A DNA stretch of 64,000 nucleotides from Toxonevra muliebris (GCA_963691655.1 OY829329.1:55379408-55443407), one strand, 5' to 3'; counted from the first letter of the stretch, positions 11,326-23,492 are shown. Notes: a model not told the origin generated them from the letters alone. Made by a program: numbers and translations.

Positions 11326-12585
11326 AAGGGTTTTCCATTAAGGACATAACAATTTTATCTATTAATAAAATACAGAATTTTTTGAGATATTGAGTGCAAA
11401 TTTATTGTAGGTGTAGTGCAAGCATTACATTTTATGAATGAAATTCGATTTCGATCATATGACCACCACGAGCCCATTTACAGCGATCGATTCTTTGGAC
11501 CCAATTTTCCACCACTCTCGCACACATTTCGGCCGGAACGTTGGCAATTTCGCGTGTGATATTGTCTTTGTCTTTGTAACTTGAAATAGCCCCATAAAAA
11601 GAAATTTAATGGCGTTAGATCGCATAAATGAGGCGGCCATTCCACCGGACCATTTCTCGAGGTAACACGTCCACCGAATTTGCCTTTCAATAAATCGATT
11701 GTGACGCGTGCTGTGTGGCTAGCGGCACCGTCTTGTTGAAACCACATATCGTTGATGTCAAGCTCATCCAATTCTGGCCACAAATAATCTTCCAACATAA
11801 CACGATAGCGCTCTCCATTGACGGTAACATGACGGTCGTTTTCAGCCACGAAAAAATACGGCCCAATCACACCTGCGGCATGAAAACCGCACCAAACAGT
11901 AACTTTTTGCGGATGCAAAGGTGTCTCAAGAAGCACATGTGCGTTTATTGCTGACCAATAACGCATATTTTGCTTATTAACAAAGCCATTGAGCCAGAAA
12001 TGAGCTTCATCGCTGAAGATGATTTTTCGATGAAATTCTTCATTTTCTTCAAGCTTTGCCCAATTGGAGAAGTTTCGGCATTTCAAATAATCAATTGGCT
12101 TTAGTTCTTGAGTCAATTTCATCTTGTAAGCATGTGTGCCAAGATTAGCTATACGCCAAAGTGTCGTTCGAGCGATGCCCAATTCTTGAGAACGACGTGG
12201 AATCGACTGATTTGGGTCATTTTGAATCGATACACTTACGGCTGCGATATTTTCTTCACTTCGAGCGGTACGACGTTTTTTTGGCACCGGAACATCCAAT
12301 AGTGAAAGTGTGGATTCAAATTTATCCACTATAGCACGCTCAGCCTGTCGGGTGGGACGATTACTATGACCGAAAATTGGAGTAAGCGCTCTTAAAGTGG
12401 CAACCACCGACTCAGAATTTCGGTAGTAATTTTTAGTAATTTCCAAACGTTGCTGGTTTGTGAACTTAACCATGATGAAAATGTTGACTTTAAATAACCT
12501 TTTGACATTGACAGTTCATTAAAAGAGTTTAAAGGTGCGTTCATATACAGATACGAAATTGTAATGTCCCTAATGGAAAACCCTT
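11326..12585 (-). mobile_element. Mariner-type DD41D (Rosa-like) element
   Basis: 1260 bp. TA lies on both sides (11324-11325 and 12586-12587). Terminal inverted repeats of about 35 bp begin AAGGGTTTTCCATTA and continue GGACAT.ACAATTT at each end with a few mismatches. It contains one transposase relic on the minus strand. DD41D elements of this kind were first known from tephritid flies (Rosa) and occur widely in insects. Confidence 0.88.
11432..12473 (-). pseudogene. DD41D mariner transposase, catalytically broken
   Basis: The N-terminal DNA-binding part begins MVKFTNQQRLEITKNYYRNS from the ATG at 12473. The first catalytic D lies in IIFSDEAHFWLNG and the second in WFQQDGAASHTA. The third, expected 42 residues later in a CDLTPLDFFLWG motif, reads N (CDLTPLNFFLWG, codon AAT). 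Near 11570 a one-base frame change replaces the native C-terminus. In the next frame the family-like tail (NVPAEMCARVVENWVQR, ending GGHMIEIEFHS) runs to TAA at 11432-11434. Up to that point the frame is open, so decay looks limited. Either lesion should abolish transposition, on family knowledge of the DDE/D active site. Confidence 0.87.
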
Positions 12586-12587
12586 TA

Positions 12588-12755
12588 TAAGTACATATGT
12601 GCCATGGCTAATATAGGATTTGTGTTTAGCTGAGAGGAAGGAGGGCTGAATGTGGTAAATCGTCAAAAAAAAAAAAAACAAAAAATACTGCATATAATTT
12701 AGCATTTTTAACCGCTTGGGTAGTTGGAGCCCCATATCCCCTTTTTCAATACTAT
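12588..12755. other. Short intergenic stretch
   Basis: No gene seen. It contains an A run near 12666-12679. Confidence 0.3.
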
Positions 12756-13197
12756 GGGCCCTATTGCGTATCTCGATCGACTGTAGTCGATTAGATCGAC
12801 ATATTTCCATTTTGTACTGTATAACTTAATCGACGAAGAATAACACTATTGTGACTTCAGTTTAAATATTTCGATGCAGAAGATTTCTTACAAAATAAAT
12901 TAATTAAAATACGATTTCAACCAAAAATGTATAAATTTATTTCGTAACTACTTACATTTTACTTTTACTGCACAAAAATCAAGCGGTTCTATCAGAAAAT
13001 TTCAAGCGACTGGCAGTCGGCAGTTGATCGATCAAACCGATATTCACAATAAGCAAATCAAAATTAGTCGATCGTTGATTGACAGCAGTTGATAGTTGAC
13101 AGTCAATCGAGATACGTAATAGGCAAACTAAATTTAGTCGATCGTTGATCGACTGCAGTCGATAGTCGACAGTCGAACGAGATGCACAATAGGGCCC
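12756..13197. mobile_element. Foldback/MITE with GGGCCCTATT ends and internal tandem units
   Basis: The left end, GGGCCCTATTGCGTATCTCG, and the reverse complement of the right end, GGGCCCTATTGTGCATCTCG, are near-identical. Both continue into GATCGACTG/TTCGACTG. TAT flanks each side (12753-12755, 13198-13200), possibly a 3-bp target duplication. The right half holds units of about 70 bp (near 13010, 13066 and 13137), each with AGTCGATCGTTGAT and AGTCGAYAGTYGACAGTC-like runs. The units are themselves rich in TCGATCGA-type palindromes. No protein is encoded. Confidence 0.6.
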
Positions 13198-13200
13198 TAT

Positions 13201-15106
13201 ATAGATGTACAGCACTCCCAGCTTAATTGCATCGTTGTTCAATTTGATAATATTTTTTAATAAAAACGTAAAATTTCTAGCGCGATTAAATGGGAAAAAT
13301 AATTTTGCGGGGATCAATTGACCTAGGCCTACTGCACTAACTATTAGCATATATATAGAAAATTCACTACATATTGCAGGAAAATTTTAATCGTTTAAGG
13401 AATCTAGAACCCCCAAATTCCCTCCCCTGTTTTAGATTAATTACTTAATATATGTTCAGTAGTCCCTTAAACGGGCATCGTTGATTTTTGTGCTAAAACT
13501 CTAAAGCTTTGGGCAGGAAATGTAATTAAACGACGGTCAATTAACAGGGGATTTATAGTAATCCTCATATAGCTAGCAGTTTCAAAGATTACGGAATGGT
13601 AGACCGGGGTTAGGGTCTTTTAGTTGCTTCAAAAAATGGTTGACTTCATGAGTAGCCATCACAAGGGCTACGAAAATTTATTTTAAATGCAGTTAGGGGA
13701 GTCTAGGTATCCCTAAAACTCTCCCCTTGATCTACTTAGTGATATTATCTACTTTTATCTTTATATCTATGTAAATACCAACCTTGTGTTTGCCATTTTA
13801 CTTTATTGTTTTTCTACTTTTTTGCAATTCAGCAATATAGCAACAAACAAAAAAAAAACACACACAAAAAAACGTAAATGGCAAATATCCAAATATAGAT
13901 TGGTTTCCGAAAGTTAGCGACTCCTCAAATTAGTGCCAAGTTTTCGTGGCATAACAACATTTTGCTGATTTTTAAACACTTATTTTTTTAATTTTCTTGT
14001 TACATTTTGCAGATATTTAATAGAATTCTCTTCACTTTTCACATTTTCATAGAAGGTTCAGCTGTCAATTAACTGGTTTACTTAAATCGCCAACGACGGC
14101 GACACATTTTCGCTTATTTTACTTTATGGCCAATTAATTTTGTTTTATTTTTTTTGTACTATGTTTTTTTTTTTTAGTTTGACTTTTACGTTTTCACGTC
14201 TTTTTTTGACGTCTTAACGTCTCGACTTCTAACCCTCACACTTACGAACTCTTCTTTCATCTATAATTTAATACCATAGTTTTATATTACACACATGCAT
14301 ATGTGGGCAAGTGCGACGCGCCCCGCTGTATATAAAAAAAACCTGCCACGCGGCCTCAACGCCTTTAAACCACACGCTCGTAATATTCAGAAGTAACTGA
14401 ATTGTTAGAATAATGAGTGAACTTTCTCCACACTGTACTTGCACTCGCCTCGAAAGTTTGTGAAAGCATATTTGTATTAGCTTTTAGAGGCCAAAAGAGT
14501 ATCAGAATCAGCTGTTGATTGATTTGAATTGAGTCCTGCGCAATGTTATTTTTTACGCTCTCTTAACACTTTTGTTTACTTTATAAATGTGCGTTTTTTT
14601 TCTCATTTTCTTTGCTGTTTTGTTTATTTTTAAACTGTTACTAGAAATGTGTGTACGCTATAGAAAATCACCGCTTTGGCAACTCTGTTCTCATGTTTAT
14701 CTTAAAATCTCTTCACTTTTTTTTTCGTTTTGCTCAATGATGACACTCAATGTTAATTAAATTGCAGTGCTGTTTTTGCAAAGTAAATGCAGCAACGGAA
14801 GTAGCAGAAGTGTAGCAAGTGGTTCTGAAAAGCTTTTATGAAAATGAAGAAGAAATGTACAACAGTGTGTAGCAAAATTGTAAAGAATCTTTTATGTGTT
14901 TGCTGTAAATGTATATATGGAGAAAGGAATATTTAAGTGAAATTCTTTTCAAAAAGAAAAGATGAATATTGAAGTACGGTTAGATGTTTTGAAATTAATG
15001 AAAACTTTTGGCTTTAGTTCATTTCGACGCCCAAAAATACTAAATAGATTCAGAGGTTGGGGAGAAAGACAGTATAAATATGTGCTCGAATTTAAAAAAA
15101 AATTTT
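13201..15106. other. Intergenic, no gene seen
   Basis: Mostly AT-rich. A GC-richer patch at about 14290-14365 contains TATATAAAA at about 14330 and a CGCGCCCCGC-like stretch. It could be a promoter, but the only ATG frame after it (14413) is 13 codons, so this is not called as a gene. Confidence 0.35.
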
Positions 15107-16362
15107 TGTAGCGGACGGGAGACATATCGTTTCTAACTAATTCGGGGTCAAGGAATTCAGTGGTGATAACAGTTTTTTCCCCTATCGGTAGCATTTCATA
15201 CAAAATTTTTTTATTGAAGTTTTAATTTGGGGGTATACTACGAAGTTACATGTTCCCCTTCTCATTGCGGTGAAAATTGGTATTGAGGGGTTTTTTGGCA
15301 TGAGAAAACTGAATCTGACATTTATTTGCAGAAAAAAATAATTTTTGACATAGCTCCCATACAAAAAACAGTCAAATATCCCCAAAAAGTGGGTAATTTA
15401 TATGGGAGGCACCCTTATTTTACTTTGAAATAGCTTAAATTTTTGCACACATAATTTTTTTCATTAAAAATAAGGTTCTGAAAGTTTTAGAACAATCGGC
15501 TAAAAAATAAGTGACCTATAGTAAAATTTCATGGGCAACATATTTCTTGAACATATTAACCCTCTTTCAACCCTCGTAATGGGTAAAAAAAGTAACTTTT
15601 TTCGATAAGGGCAAAAATGACCCGTACTGGTGAGCGCTAAAGGGTTAATATGTGGGAGGAAAATATTCTACAGTAAATTCTACTATAAATTGCTGAATAT
15701 ACAAACAAGCTCCGAACTCAAAACTAACAACTTGTTTTATGGTTTATTTTACTTAATCTGTTTGAAATGGGTAAACTTTAGGCCCGCGTACAAAAAATAT
15801 TTGAGGTAAACTTTTAAAACGCAGAGACTCGTATAATTTTTTCTCCCGAGTTCTATCAGAATCCACTTGCAGAACCTTGTTATTTTTGGAAAAATTTATT
15901 TTTGTCGTGCAATTTTCGTTTAGTAACGTTTGATCGCTGATGATGAGAAGAGGATACTTATTTTTTAGCCGATTGTTCTGAAACTTTAAGACACAATCTT
16001 TTTAACAATAACAATGATATGTGCAAAAATTTAAACTATTTCGATGTAAAATAAGGGTACCTCCCATACAAATTTTCCACTTTTTGGGGATTTTTTTCGG
16101 TTTTTTGTATGGGAGCTATATCTAAAATTATTTTTTTCTGCAAATAAATATCAGATTTAGTTTTTTCATGCCAAAAAACCTCTCGATACCAATTTCCACC
16201 GCAATAAGAAGAGGAACATGCAACTTCGTAGTATACCCCCAAATGAAAACTTAAAAAAAAATTTTTTTATGAAACGCTGCTGATAGGGGGAAAAACAGTT
16301 ATCACCACTGAATTCCTTGACCCCGAGTTTAGTTAAAAACAATATGTCTCCCGTCCGCTACA
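15107..16362. mobile_element. 1.26-kb foldback element with ~410-bp arms
   Basis: The left arm (about 15107-15520) and right arm (about 15953-16362) are reverse complements over nearly their whole length. Ends are TGTAGCGGACGGGAGACATA at left and its inverse at right. Paired landmarks include GGTGATAACAG/CTGTTATCACC, GGGGTATACTACGAAGTT/AACTTCGTAGTATACCCC and AACAATCGGCTAAAAAATAA/TTATTTTTTAGCCGATTGTT. The loop (about 15521-15952) has its own hairpin (ACATATTAACCCT...AGGGTTAATATGT, 15551-15653). No transposase is present. Flanking bases are TTTT on both sides, so the target duplication is ambiguous. Confidence 0.75.
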
Positions 16363-16834
16363 TTTTATGACTAGCACAGTGTAATTATACTGGATCCTGG
16401 ATCCGCTAGTTCATAAAAATAATTTTTTCCCCCTTGCGTTTGATCGTTGGTTATGAATCAAAAAACATTTTAGAGGGAAGAAAACTTATTTTTTAATCTT
16501 TTGAATCGTTTGAACAAAAATTTGTTATTAAATTTGAACGAACTCCACAGAGTACTAGCCCCCTATTAGGGACTTTCTATCCAGATTAAGAGTGATTGCA
16601 ATTATTTTCGAAAAATACAATTTCAAAAAACAATTTATTTTTGAATTCTGGTACCAGAAAATAAAGCAGGCAACTAAGGAAATTCGTTAAACAATAAATT
16701 CGTCAAACCTCAAAAAAAAGTAAATTTTCAGACCTCATGTATTTATCCTCTCTTTTCAAAAACTGCTGTTATGAAAACCGTAAACCTTCATTTACATAAC
16801 TGGTAATTATTAAATAATATTTTTCGTAAAACTT
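16363..16834. other. Intergenic, no gene seen
   Basis: AT-rich. GGATCCTGGATCCGCTAG near 16391-16408 resembles a hAT-type MITE end, but no partner end was found. Confidence 0.3.
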
Positions 16835-17331
16835 TTTGCGTATTTTCAAATTTTATTAATAAAACTAGAACTAGAACGCAGCGCATAATTGTTGTTTTGA
16901 TCTAAATTCTAACTTGAATTCACATCTAAAGAATTCCATTTCTCAAGGTAAAGCTGTTCCATTCGTAAACAAGAAATATGTAGTTCTAAAACCAAAACAT
17001 TATTTAACCTTGAAGGAATAAAATAAACATCCACGAATGAATCATTAACCCTTGTCAGTCGGGTATTCATTTTATTCCGATTCTACATATTTTTAAATTT
17101 TATTAATCAGTAAAAACAGAACTAATTCAGTGTTGTCAGTTTTAGAACAATATCTGAAAATTCTAAATTCTATTCAGAATTCATAACTAAAAATTTCGAT
17201 TACTTCAAGGCGAATCGCTTCCAATCGTAAACTGGTAGTATAAAAAAATACGTAGTTTTATAATCAAAACAAAATTTAACCTTGAATCAAATAAACATCA
17301 CATGAATGAATCATTAACCCTTATCAGTCCG
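16835..17331 (+). repeat. Diverged tandem duplication, ~240-bp unit
   Basis: Two direct copies, about 16835-17067 and 17078-17331. Shared landmarks in order: TTTT.AAATTTTATTAAT, AGAACTA, TTGAATTCA/CAGAATTCATAACTAAA, AAACCAAAACATTATTTAACC/AATCAAAACAAAATTTAACC, and GAATGAATCATTAACCCTT followed by GTCAGTCGGGT or ATCAGTCCGGT. No coding content. Confidence 0.6.
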
Positions 17332-18795
17332 GTCCTAATAAAAATAGTTGCAGCATTTGTTTTTGTTATTATTATTGCAACAAACTTGTCTAAACTTCAA
17401 AATATTTTATAAATACGTATGAAAATACAAGAATAGACAAATAAATAAAACAGTTTGAATATAAAAAATTACAATAACTTCTAGATTCTTAGGTTAAATT
17501 AGAACCTGATAAACTTGCAATAGACACAGAAATAAAAAAAAAATAAATAAAGAAAAAATTTGAATGAAACAAAATAAAATTTGATTTAGCATAATATAAT
17601 TAAATAAAATCTTAAAAAAAAAATTCAATTGAACTCAAACAAGTTTCAATATAAGAATTATTAAAAAAAAATACAATTTAAAAATTTCTCGAAATAAAAA
17701 AATTAGTAAAAAAAAAAATTTACTTAGTATTAAAATTTAACAATAAATTAACGTATACAAAAAGATTAAAACAAAAAAGTTAAATTCTATAATTATTATT
17801 CAAAAATTTTTTCATAACCTAAAAAAAATAAGAAGAATTGATTTGGGTTTTTTTTTTTTTTTTTTGAATCAAACAATAAATTATCGTTATATATAAACAA
17901 AAATAACTAAAAAAATTAAACAAGAATTATGTATAAAAAACTAATTAAATGTTTAAAAATTAAAACAAAGTTATTAAATTTTAAACCGTAATTTATTAAA
18001 TATAATGCAATTTGGTTATATTTAACTTGGTCGTCGTTGCCACCGACATCGCTGTCGTTATTGTCGTCTTTTTCGTCACGGCTTGAAAGTTCATTTCTAT
18101 GTAATCTTATGCCACAACAGCAGCGACCTTCCTCGTTTTCTTTTAGTTGTTTATTTTTAATTTATGAAATAATCAAGCACAACATCATAAAAAAGACTTA
18201 TAATATTAAACAAAACAAACATGGTTTCTGTTTAGAATTGTCAGTTTTTCTGCAACATTAAGTTTATTATTTAAACCTTAACTTTTTGCGCTGTACTGTA
18301 AAACAGAAAAACATAACTCAATGTAACACCCTACAATATTTTAACAGGTAAACCAGAGTGTTGGAAAAAGCAAATTTCTAAGCGATTCAGGGAATTTCTA
18401 TAATAATTTAACCACTAATTTACGGTCTCACATTAAATGTGATTCCCTGCAGTCGATTCTGAATAATCGAGAATCTGTTTGAGACCACTGTTTTGACTGA
18501 AATTTTTTTATAAACATATACCTTCATATTGATTTTTCAACAATTAGTGATTTATTTATACAAGCAATATAAGAACCTTGATGCAAGTACTCTTCAATTG
18601 GGTCCAATGATGCACGACTTGAAAACCTTTCAGAAATACATAGAACTTCTTCTTAAGTTTTGAGTTGTTTGCACAGCTCTCTTGATATCTAATACAGATA
18701 TTTAAAATCAGTTGGAAGGCGCAAATTTTTGCAAATTTTGTAACTAATATCTATTGAACATACTTTATTCAAGTGGAAAAAACCTTTTATTTGTC
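17332..18795. other. Intergenic, no confident gene
   Basis: Very AT-rich with long A and T runs. A less AT-rich patch at about 18030-18140 has an open minus-strand frame that reads as a D/N-rich peptide after a CCC cluster. There is no start, splice evidence or similarity, so it is not called. Confidence 0.35.
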
Positions 18796-19960
18796 CAAAC
18801 CCAAACCAAAAATCAGTCCGAAAAACTGATCAAAATTTAAAGCTAAATTCAGTCCAAAATTTTGAAAAAAAAATCTAGAACAAAACTCAGACCGAAATAC
18901 ATAACGAAAATTAAACCAAGTTCATGCGAAATTCAGACCAAAACTTAAAACCAAACTCAGTCTAACAATCTCTTCGAATTCAGATCAAAAATTAAACCGA
19001 AATTCGAACCAAAAATCAGACCAAATTCAGATAAAAACTCATGCCAAATTCAGAATAAAACTTAGAAAAAATTCAGGCGAAATTCAGACCAAAAATCAGA
19101 TTAAATTACAAATAAATAAAATTTAGACCAAGATTCTAACCAAATTCACACAGAAATTTATGCCGGATTCAGTTAAAAATTTAAAGCTAAATTCAGTCTA
19201 AAATTTTGAAAAAAATTCAGAAAAAACTCGAAATACAGAGCGAAAATCAAACCAAGTTCAGACCAAACTTCATGACAAATCCAGACCAAAACTTAAGACG
19301 AAATTCAGTCCAACAATCACTTCCAATTCAGACCAAAAACCAAACCGAAATTTCAACCAAAAATCAGAGCAAATTTAGATCAAAACTCATGCCAAATTCA
19401 GAATAAAACTTAGAAAAAATTTAGGCGAAATTCAGACCAAAAATTAGAATAAATTACAGATAAATAAAATTTGGACCAATTTTCTGACTAAATTCATTCA
19501 GAAATTTATGCAGGATTCAGTTAAAAATTCAGTTCAGAAAGTAAACCAAAATCGGATCAACTTTCAAACTAAAACTCATGCTGAAATTCAGACCATAAAT
19601 CAAAAGAAAACGCAAATCAAAATTCAGACCAAAACTCTGACGAAAAATTCATGACAAATTCAGACCAAAGCTCAAACCAAAACTCAGAACAAAAATTCAA
19701 AACGAAATTTATACCAAATTGACTACAAAACTCAAACGAAATTCAGACCAAAAATTTTAACTAAATTCATACCGAATTCAAATCAAACTCAAAACGAAAT
19801 TCAGACCGAAACTGAGACCAAAATCTTAACTAAATACAGTCAAAAATTGTAACCTAATTCAAACTAAAAATTAGACTGAAATTTGGATCAAAATCAGACC
19901 CAAATCGAGACCGAACTAACACCCTAACTAACACTAACAACTAACACTAAAGTCAAACCA
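18796..19960 (+). repeat. Degenerate CAGACCAAA-type satellite, block 2
   Basis: About 1.15 kb of short degenerate units around AAATTCAGACCAAA. A higher-order repeat is visible: the segment starting at about 18855 (TTTTGAAAAAAA...CAAGTTCATG.. and so on) is repeated from about 19203, so longer units of about 350 bp have been duplicated. It ends with CTAACACTAACAACTAACAC. It has the same sense as block 1 and the reverse sense to the blocks near 50.5 and 53.2 kb. Confidence 0.75.
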
Positions 19961-19965
19961 CAAAG

Positions 19966-22258
19966 TATATTAAAAACAATTATCAGCCAACCCTACAAGA
20001 GTATCATAGATACGAACTGGCAATGTCCAGGTCCAGTAATACAGTCTCGCTGTAAAAATTTGTTTGAAATTATAGGCGTTCTCATTTGTGGGAGCCAATG
20101 AGACCAATTGCTCTATTAATGAAAATGAAAAGTTTTTTGAAAGCTCACGTTGTGATTTGGGAAAGTTTAGGTGGATATCGTTTTTTTGATTGGAAAAGAC
20201 TTTTAGTTTAATCTTTTATGGTATCATTAGCACAGCTAGAAAAAAATTCAAGGGCTTTCACCAAATTCGAACTTTATAATGGGAGAAAATAATTACATGA
20301 AATTTTTTTTTTCAAACTCTTTAACCTTTAACGTCGTAAATTTTTTGAAATGCAGTTGAACTCTTTCCGGATTCCTAAACCTAAGATAATTTTCTTAACT
20401 ACTGCCAATTTTTCTGGTTCTGTTGTCATTGGATAATTCAAAGCACAAAAGAAGACAGGTACCGAATACTTTATTGGAAAATTATCACTTTTTTCATGAG
20501 TTCAATTACCGATGCCAATCGGTGGGTCCGTCATTTCTTTTAACAACTTTGGTGTAAGGTACTAAATATTCAGTGATTGCTTAACTTATTTCATTTGCTC
20601 ATTTCATTCATATTTCTTATAAATTCAATTAAAAAGGCATTGATGTTGTTTGTTTGTTTTTTATGGTCAGCAACCGGCCAAAAGGTACTTGTAAGCAATA
20701 AACTTAAGCTAAAGATTATAACAAGTAATAATTTAAGTTCAACTGTGTGTTGCACTATGTATGTATGGTCTCTCGTCTTCTTCTGTTACTCATTAATCGA
20801 CACTTCTCTTTTTGTTAGTTTTTTTAGTGCAATTGTTTCTAGTGCCTACTTTTTTATGAGAAGTTGTTAATCTTGGCTAAAAAAAAAAGTTCCCCTCTCA
20901 GGTAATGGGTGAATTGAAGTGTGTTGCTTTAATGTTTATTTTTAACACTATCTTTATTATTTAATTTCAACTTCTTAATGATTTTTTTTGTTTTCACGAA
21001 TGAAAGGTTTTTTTTTGTATCTCATTTAGAAGTGAGGTGTTAATTTTCTATAAAGTTTCAAAAATTTAATTTTTTCAATAAATAGATAATACTCGTAATA
21101 ATTGTGTTTTTTTTGTTTTGTTAATTCAGTTTTTAATTGTTCGATTTGTTTGTCTATTTGTTTTACTGCAATCAAGACTAACACCAATAAACTTAACCCA
21201 AAATTTTTCTGAATTTTTCTGATTGTTTATAATTTGAATAACTTTGACACTATTTTTGTTCGGTGTTCATACTTTTTTTTTCAAAAACAAAAAGCCTACA
21301 ATCACAAATTATTTATTATTGATTTAATAAAGAAGTTTATATTTGCTAAATTAGTTGTTTCAATATAAACAACATTTATGTATAGGAATACAATTTTTGC
21401 GAATATGTTTCAGAAGACACCCTCCGCCGCCGCTTTTATTTGTCTGCACTTGTAATAATTTTGTATAAAAAGCCGCGTTTTATTGACTTGCGTTTTATTG
21501 ATATAACAACTTCAGTGTGCTGTGTAAATATGTATGCATACATATGTATATTTATATACAAATATAGATAAAATCATATCTTAAATTGAAGTGATTAACA
21601 GTTTGAAGTTTATTGCGAATTTTTTTCAACATATTTTGCGATTCAAATACTTCGTAAAGTTTTTTGAACCCTGATTAGTCTAAATCATGCCAAAGATACA
21701 AAATTATCTCTAGATAATGTATCTGGGTTTCAATTTTGACCTCTGAAGCCTAGTGATTTGTTATAAAAAGTCAGCCTCCTTCTTTTCGGGGGTTTTCGAT
21801 AAAAATGCCTTACAAAATTTTCAGCTAAGCTAGTCAGAAGGTAACTTTGATGCTTAAGCGCTACTTTTACTTTTTTATAAGAAACATCTTTGTCATCATC
21901 TCTTTATGAGCATTTAAAAAAAATGGATTCCGGTGAAATAATTCCTTTCTGCGACAATAAAGACAGTTCAAAGAAATGGTAAAATCTGAGGTTAAAGAAT
22001 TCGGGAGAAACTCAGTTTCATTTTTGGAAAGTAAAAATAAATCAACAAAAAATTTCAGAACAGGAGTTAGAGGCAGAAAAGGGACGAAAGGCTTATGTGC
22101 TGAAACGCCCCCAAAAATAATTATTGCATATATTTATTAAATATTTATTATTTCACATTACATCGAAATTGGTCCGAGTTGTGTTTTTCGTGTGCTAGTT
22201 GGACCCTATGAGATCAAATTGAAAATCTTTTCCAAGCGAATAAAAATATTGCCTATTC
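19966..22258. other. Intergenic, no gene seen
   Basis: AT- and T-rich sequence. A 97-codon frame at 20577-20870 is rich in F, L and S and lacks a recognisable domain, so it is not accepted as a gene. Ends at the TA target of the mariner at 22261. Confidence 0.4.
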
Positions 22259-22260
22259 TA

Positions 22261-23484
22261 TTGGAGTATGAATGTATAAACTCGTATTTTTTTTCGTAAT
22301 TTGGACATTTATTGTGAAAAAGAATTTATAAATTTATTCTTTAAAGTACTGTCCATCGTTAGCCACAAACTTTTCCCATCTTTCTGGTAGCATACGGATT
22401 CCGCGTCAAAAGAACTCCTCATCTTTTGAGGCTATCCACGAATCGACAAATTTTTTGAGTTCTTCGAAAGAACGGAAGTGCTGTTCAGCAAGGCCATGTG
22501 TCATCGATCGGAACAAGTGGTAATCAGAAGGAGCAATGTCTGGAGAATACGGCGGACCGAGCATTGTCGTGCTGAAGAATAACTTCGTCGTGTCTATTCT
22601 CATATTCTGGCCTCTTATCCTTTAATGCTCGGCTCAAACGCATCAATTGTAGTCGGTGGCGGTCGCCAGTGATCGTTTCATTCGGTTTCAACAGCTCATA
22701 ATACACGACACCTTTCATATACCACCAAATACACAGCATGAGCTTGGATCCATGGATGTTCGGCTTTGCCGTTGATGTTGATGCATGTCCAGGCGGTCCC
22801 CATGATTTTTTACGCTTTGGGTTATCGTAACGTATCCACTTTTCATCGCCAGTCACAATACGATGCAGAAAACCTTTTCTTTTCTGTCTTTCAATCAGCA
22901 GTTCACATGTGAAAAATCGTCGTTCGACGTCTCTCGGCTTCAATTCGTACGGCACCCAGTTTCCTTGCTTTTGAATCATTCCCAATTCTTTTAATCGTTT
23001 AGAAATGGTTGATTGATCAACTCCTAAAGACTCTGCAAGTTCTTGTTGCGTTTGACATGAATCTTCTTCGAGTAATGTCTTCAATTCTTCATCTTCCAAC
23101 TTTTTCGGGCCGCCTGAACGTTCTCTGTCTTCAACATCAAAATCACCACTTTTGAAACGGGCATACCACACCTGACACATTCTAACGTCTATAGCACAGT
23201 CAGGATAAGCTTCAGTGAGTAAACGATGTGCTTCAGTTGCGTTTTTCTTTAAATGGAAGAAGCAAATTAAAATTTCCCGCAAATGTTGTTTTGTTGGCAT
23301 GAAATTCGACATTTTCAGCTATAGTAAAACACTTTTGTAAAATTATGAAAATTATTTGATAGATCAATTCTTATAGTATTTTTAGCGCTCTTCGAGATAG
23401 AATAGCTGTCAATGTCAAAAAAATGGCGCGTATGATAGATATGAAGTTAGTCACAATTACGAGTTTGTACATTCATACTCCCAA
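22261..23484 (-). mobile_element. Mariner (DD34D, Mos1-like group) element
   Basis: 1224 bp with TA on both sides (22259-22260 and 23485-23486). The terminal inverted repeats read TTGGAGTATGAATGTATAAA at left; the right end inverted reads TTGGGAGTATGAATGTACAA, and both continue with ACTCGTA. It contains a single minus-strand transposase relic. The protein resembles the mauritiana-type mariners. Confidence 0.88.
22334..23312 (-). pseudogene. Mariner transposase with internal deletion
   Basis: Starts MSNFMPTKQHLREILIC from the ATG at 23312. Helix-turn-helix regions (SCQTQQELAESLGVDQSTIS) precede the mariner linker WVPYELKP, the first catalytic D in IVTGDEKWIRYDNPKRKKSW, and the second in ILQHDNAR. 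Right after HDNAR the sequence jumps to PPYSPDIAPSDYHLF in a different frame. About 59 bp is missing relative to a 345-codon family protein, which removes the stretch between the second and third D. A later in-frame TGA follows DEEFF where the family has R (CGA to TGA). The tail GIRMLPERWEKFVANDGQYF then reaches TAA at 22334-22336. Non-functional. Confidence 0.88.
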
Positions 23485-23492
23485 TAGATACA

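Noticed and set aside
11715..12302. Plus-strand frames of 64-79 codons
   Set aside because: Antisense shadows of the DD41D transposase.
12979..13350. 123-codon minus-strand frame
   Set aside because: Lies over the TCGATCGA-rich tandem units of the foldback at 12756-13197; the peptide repeats reflect the DNA repeats.
14320..14460. TATATAAAA in a GC-richer patch, possible promoter
   Set aside because: The only following ATG frame is 13 codons and no splice donor or exon could be supported.
18025..18170. Possible D/N-rich coding exon on the minus strand
   Set aside because: Composition shift and an open frame only; no convincing acceptor or donor, start, or similarity.
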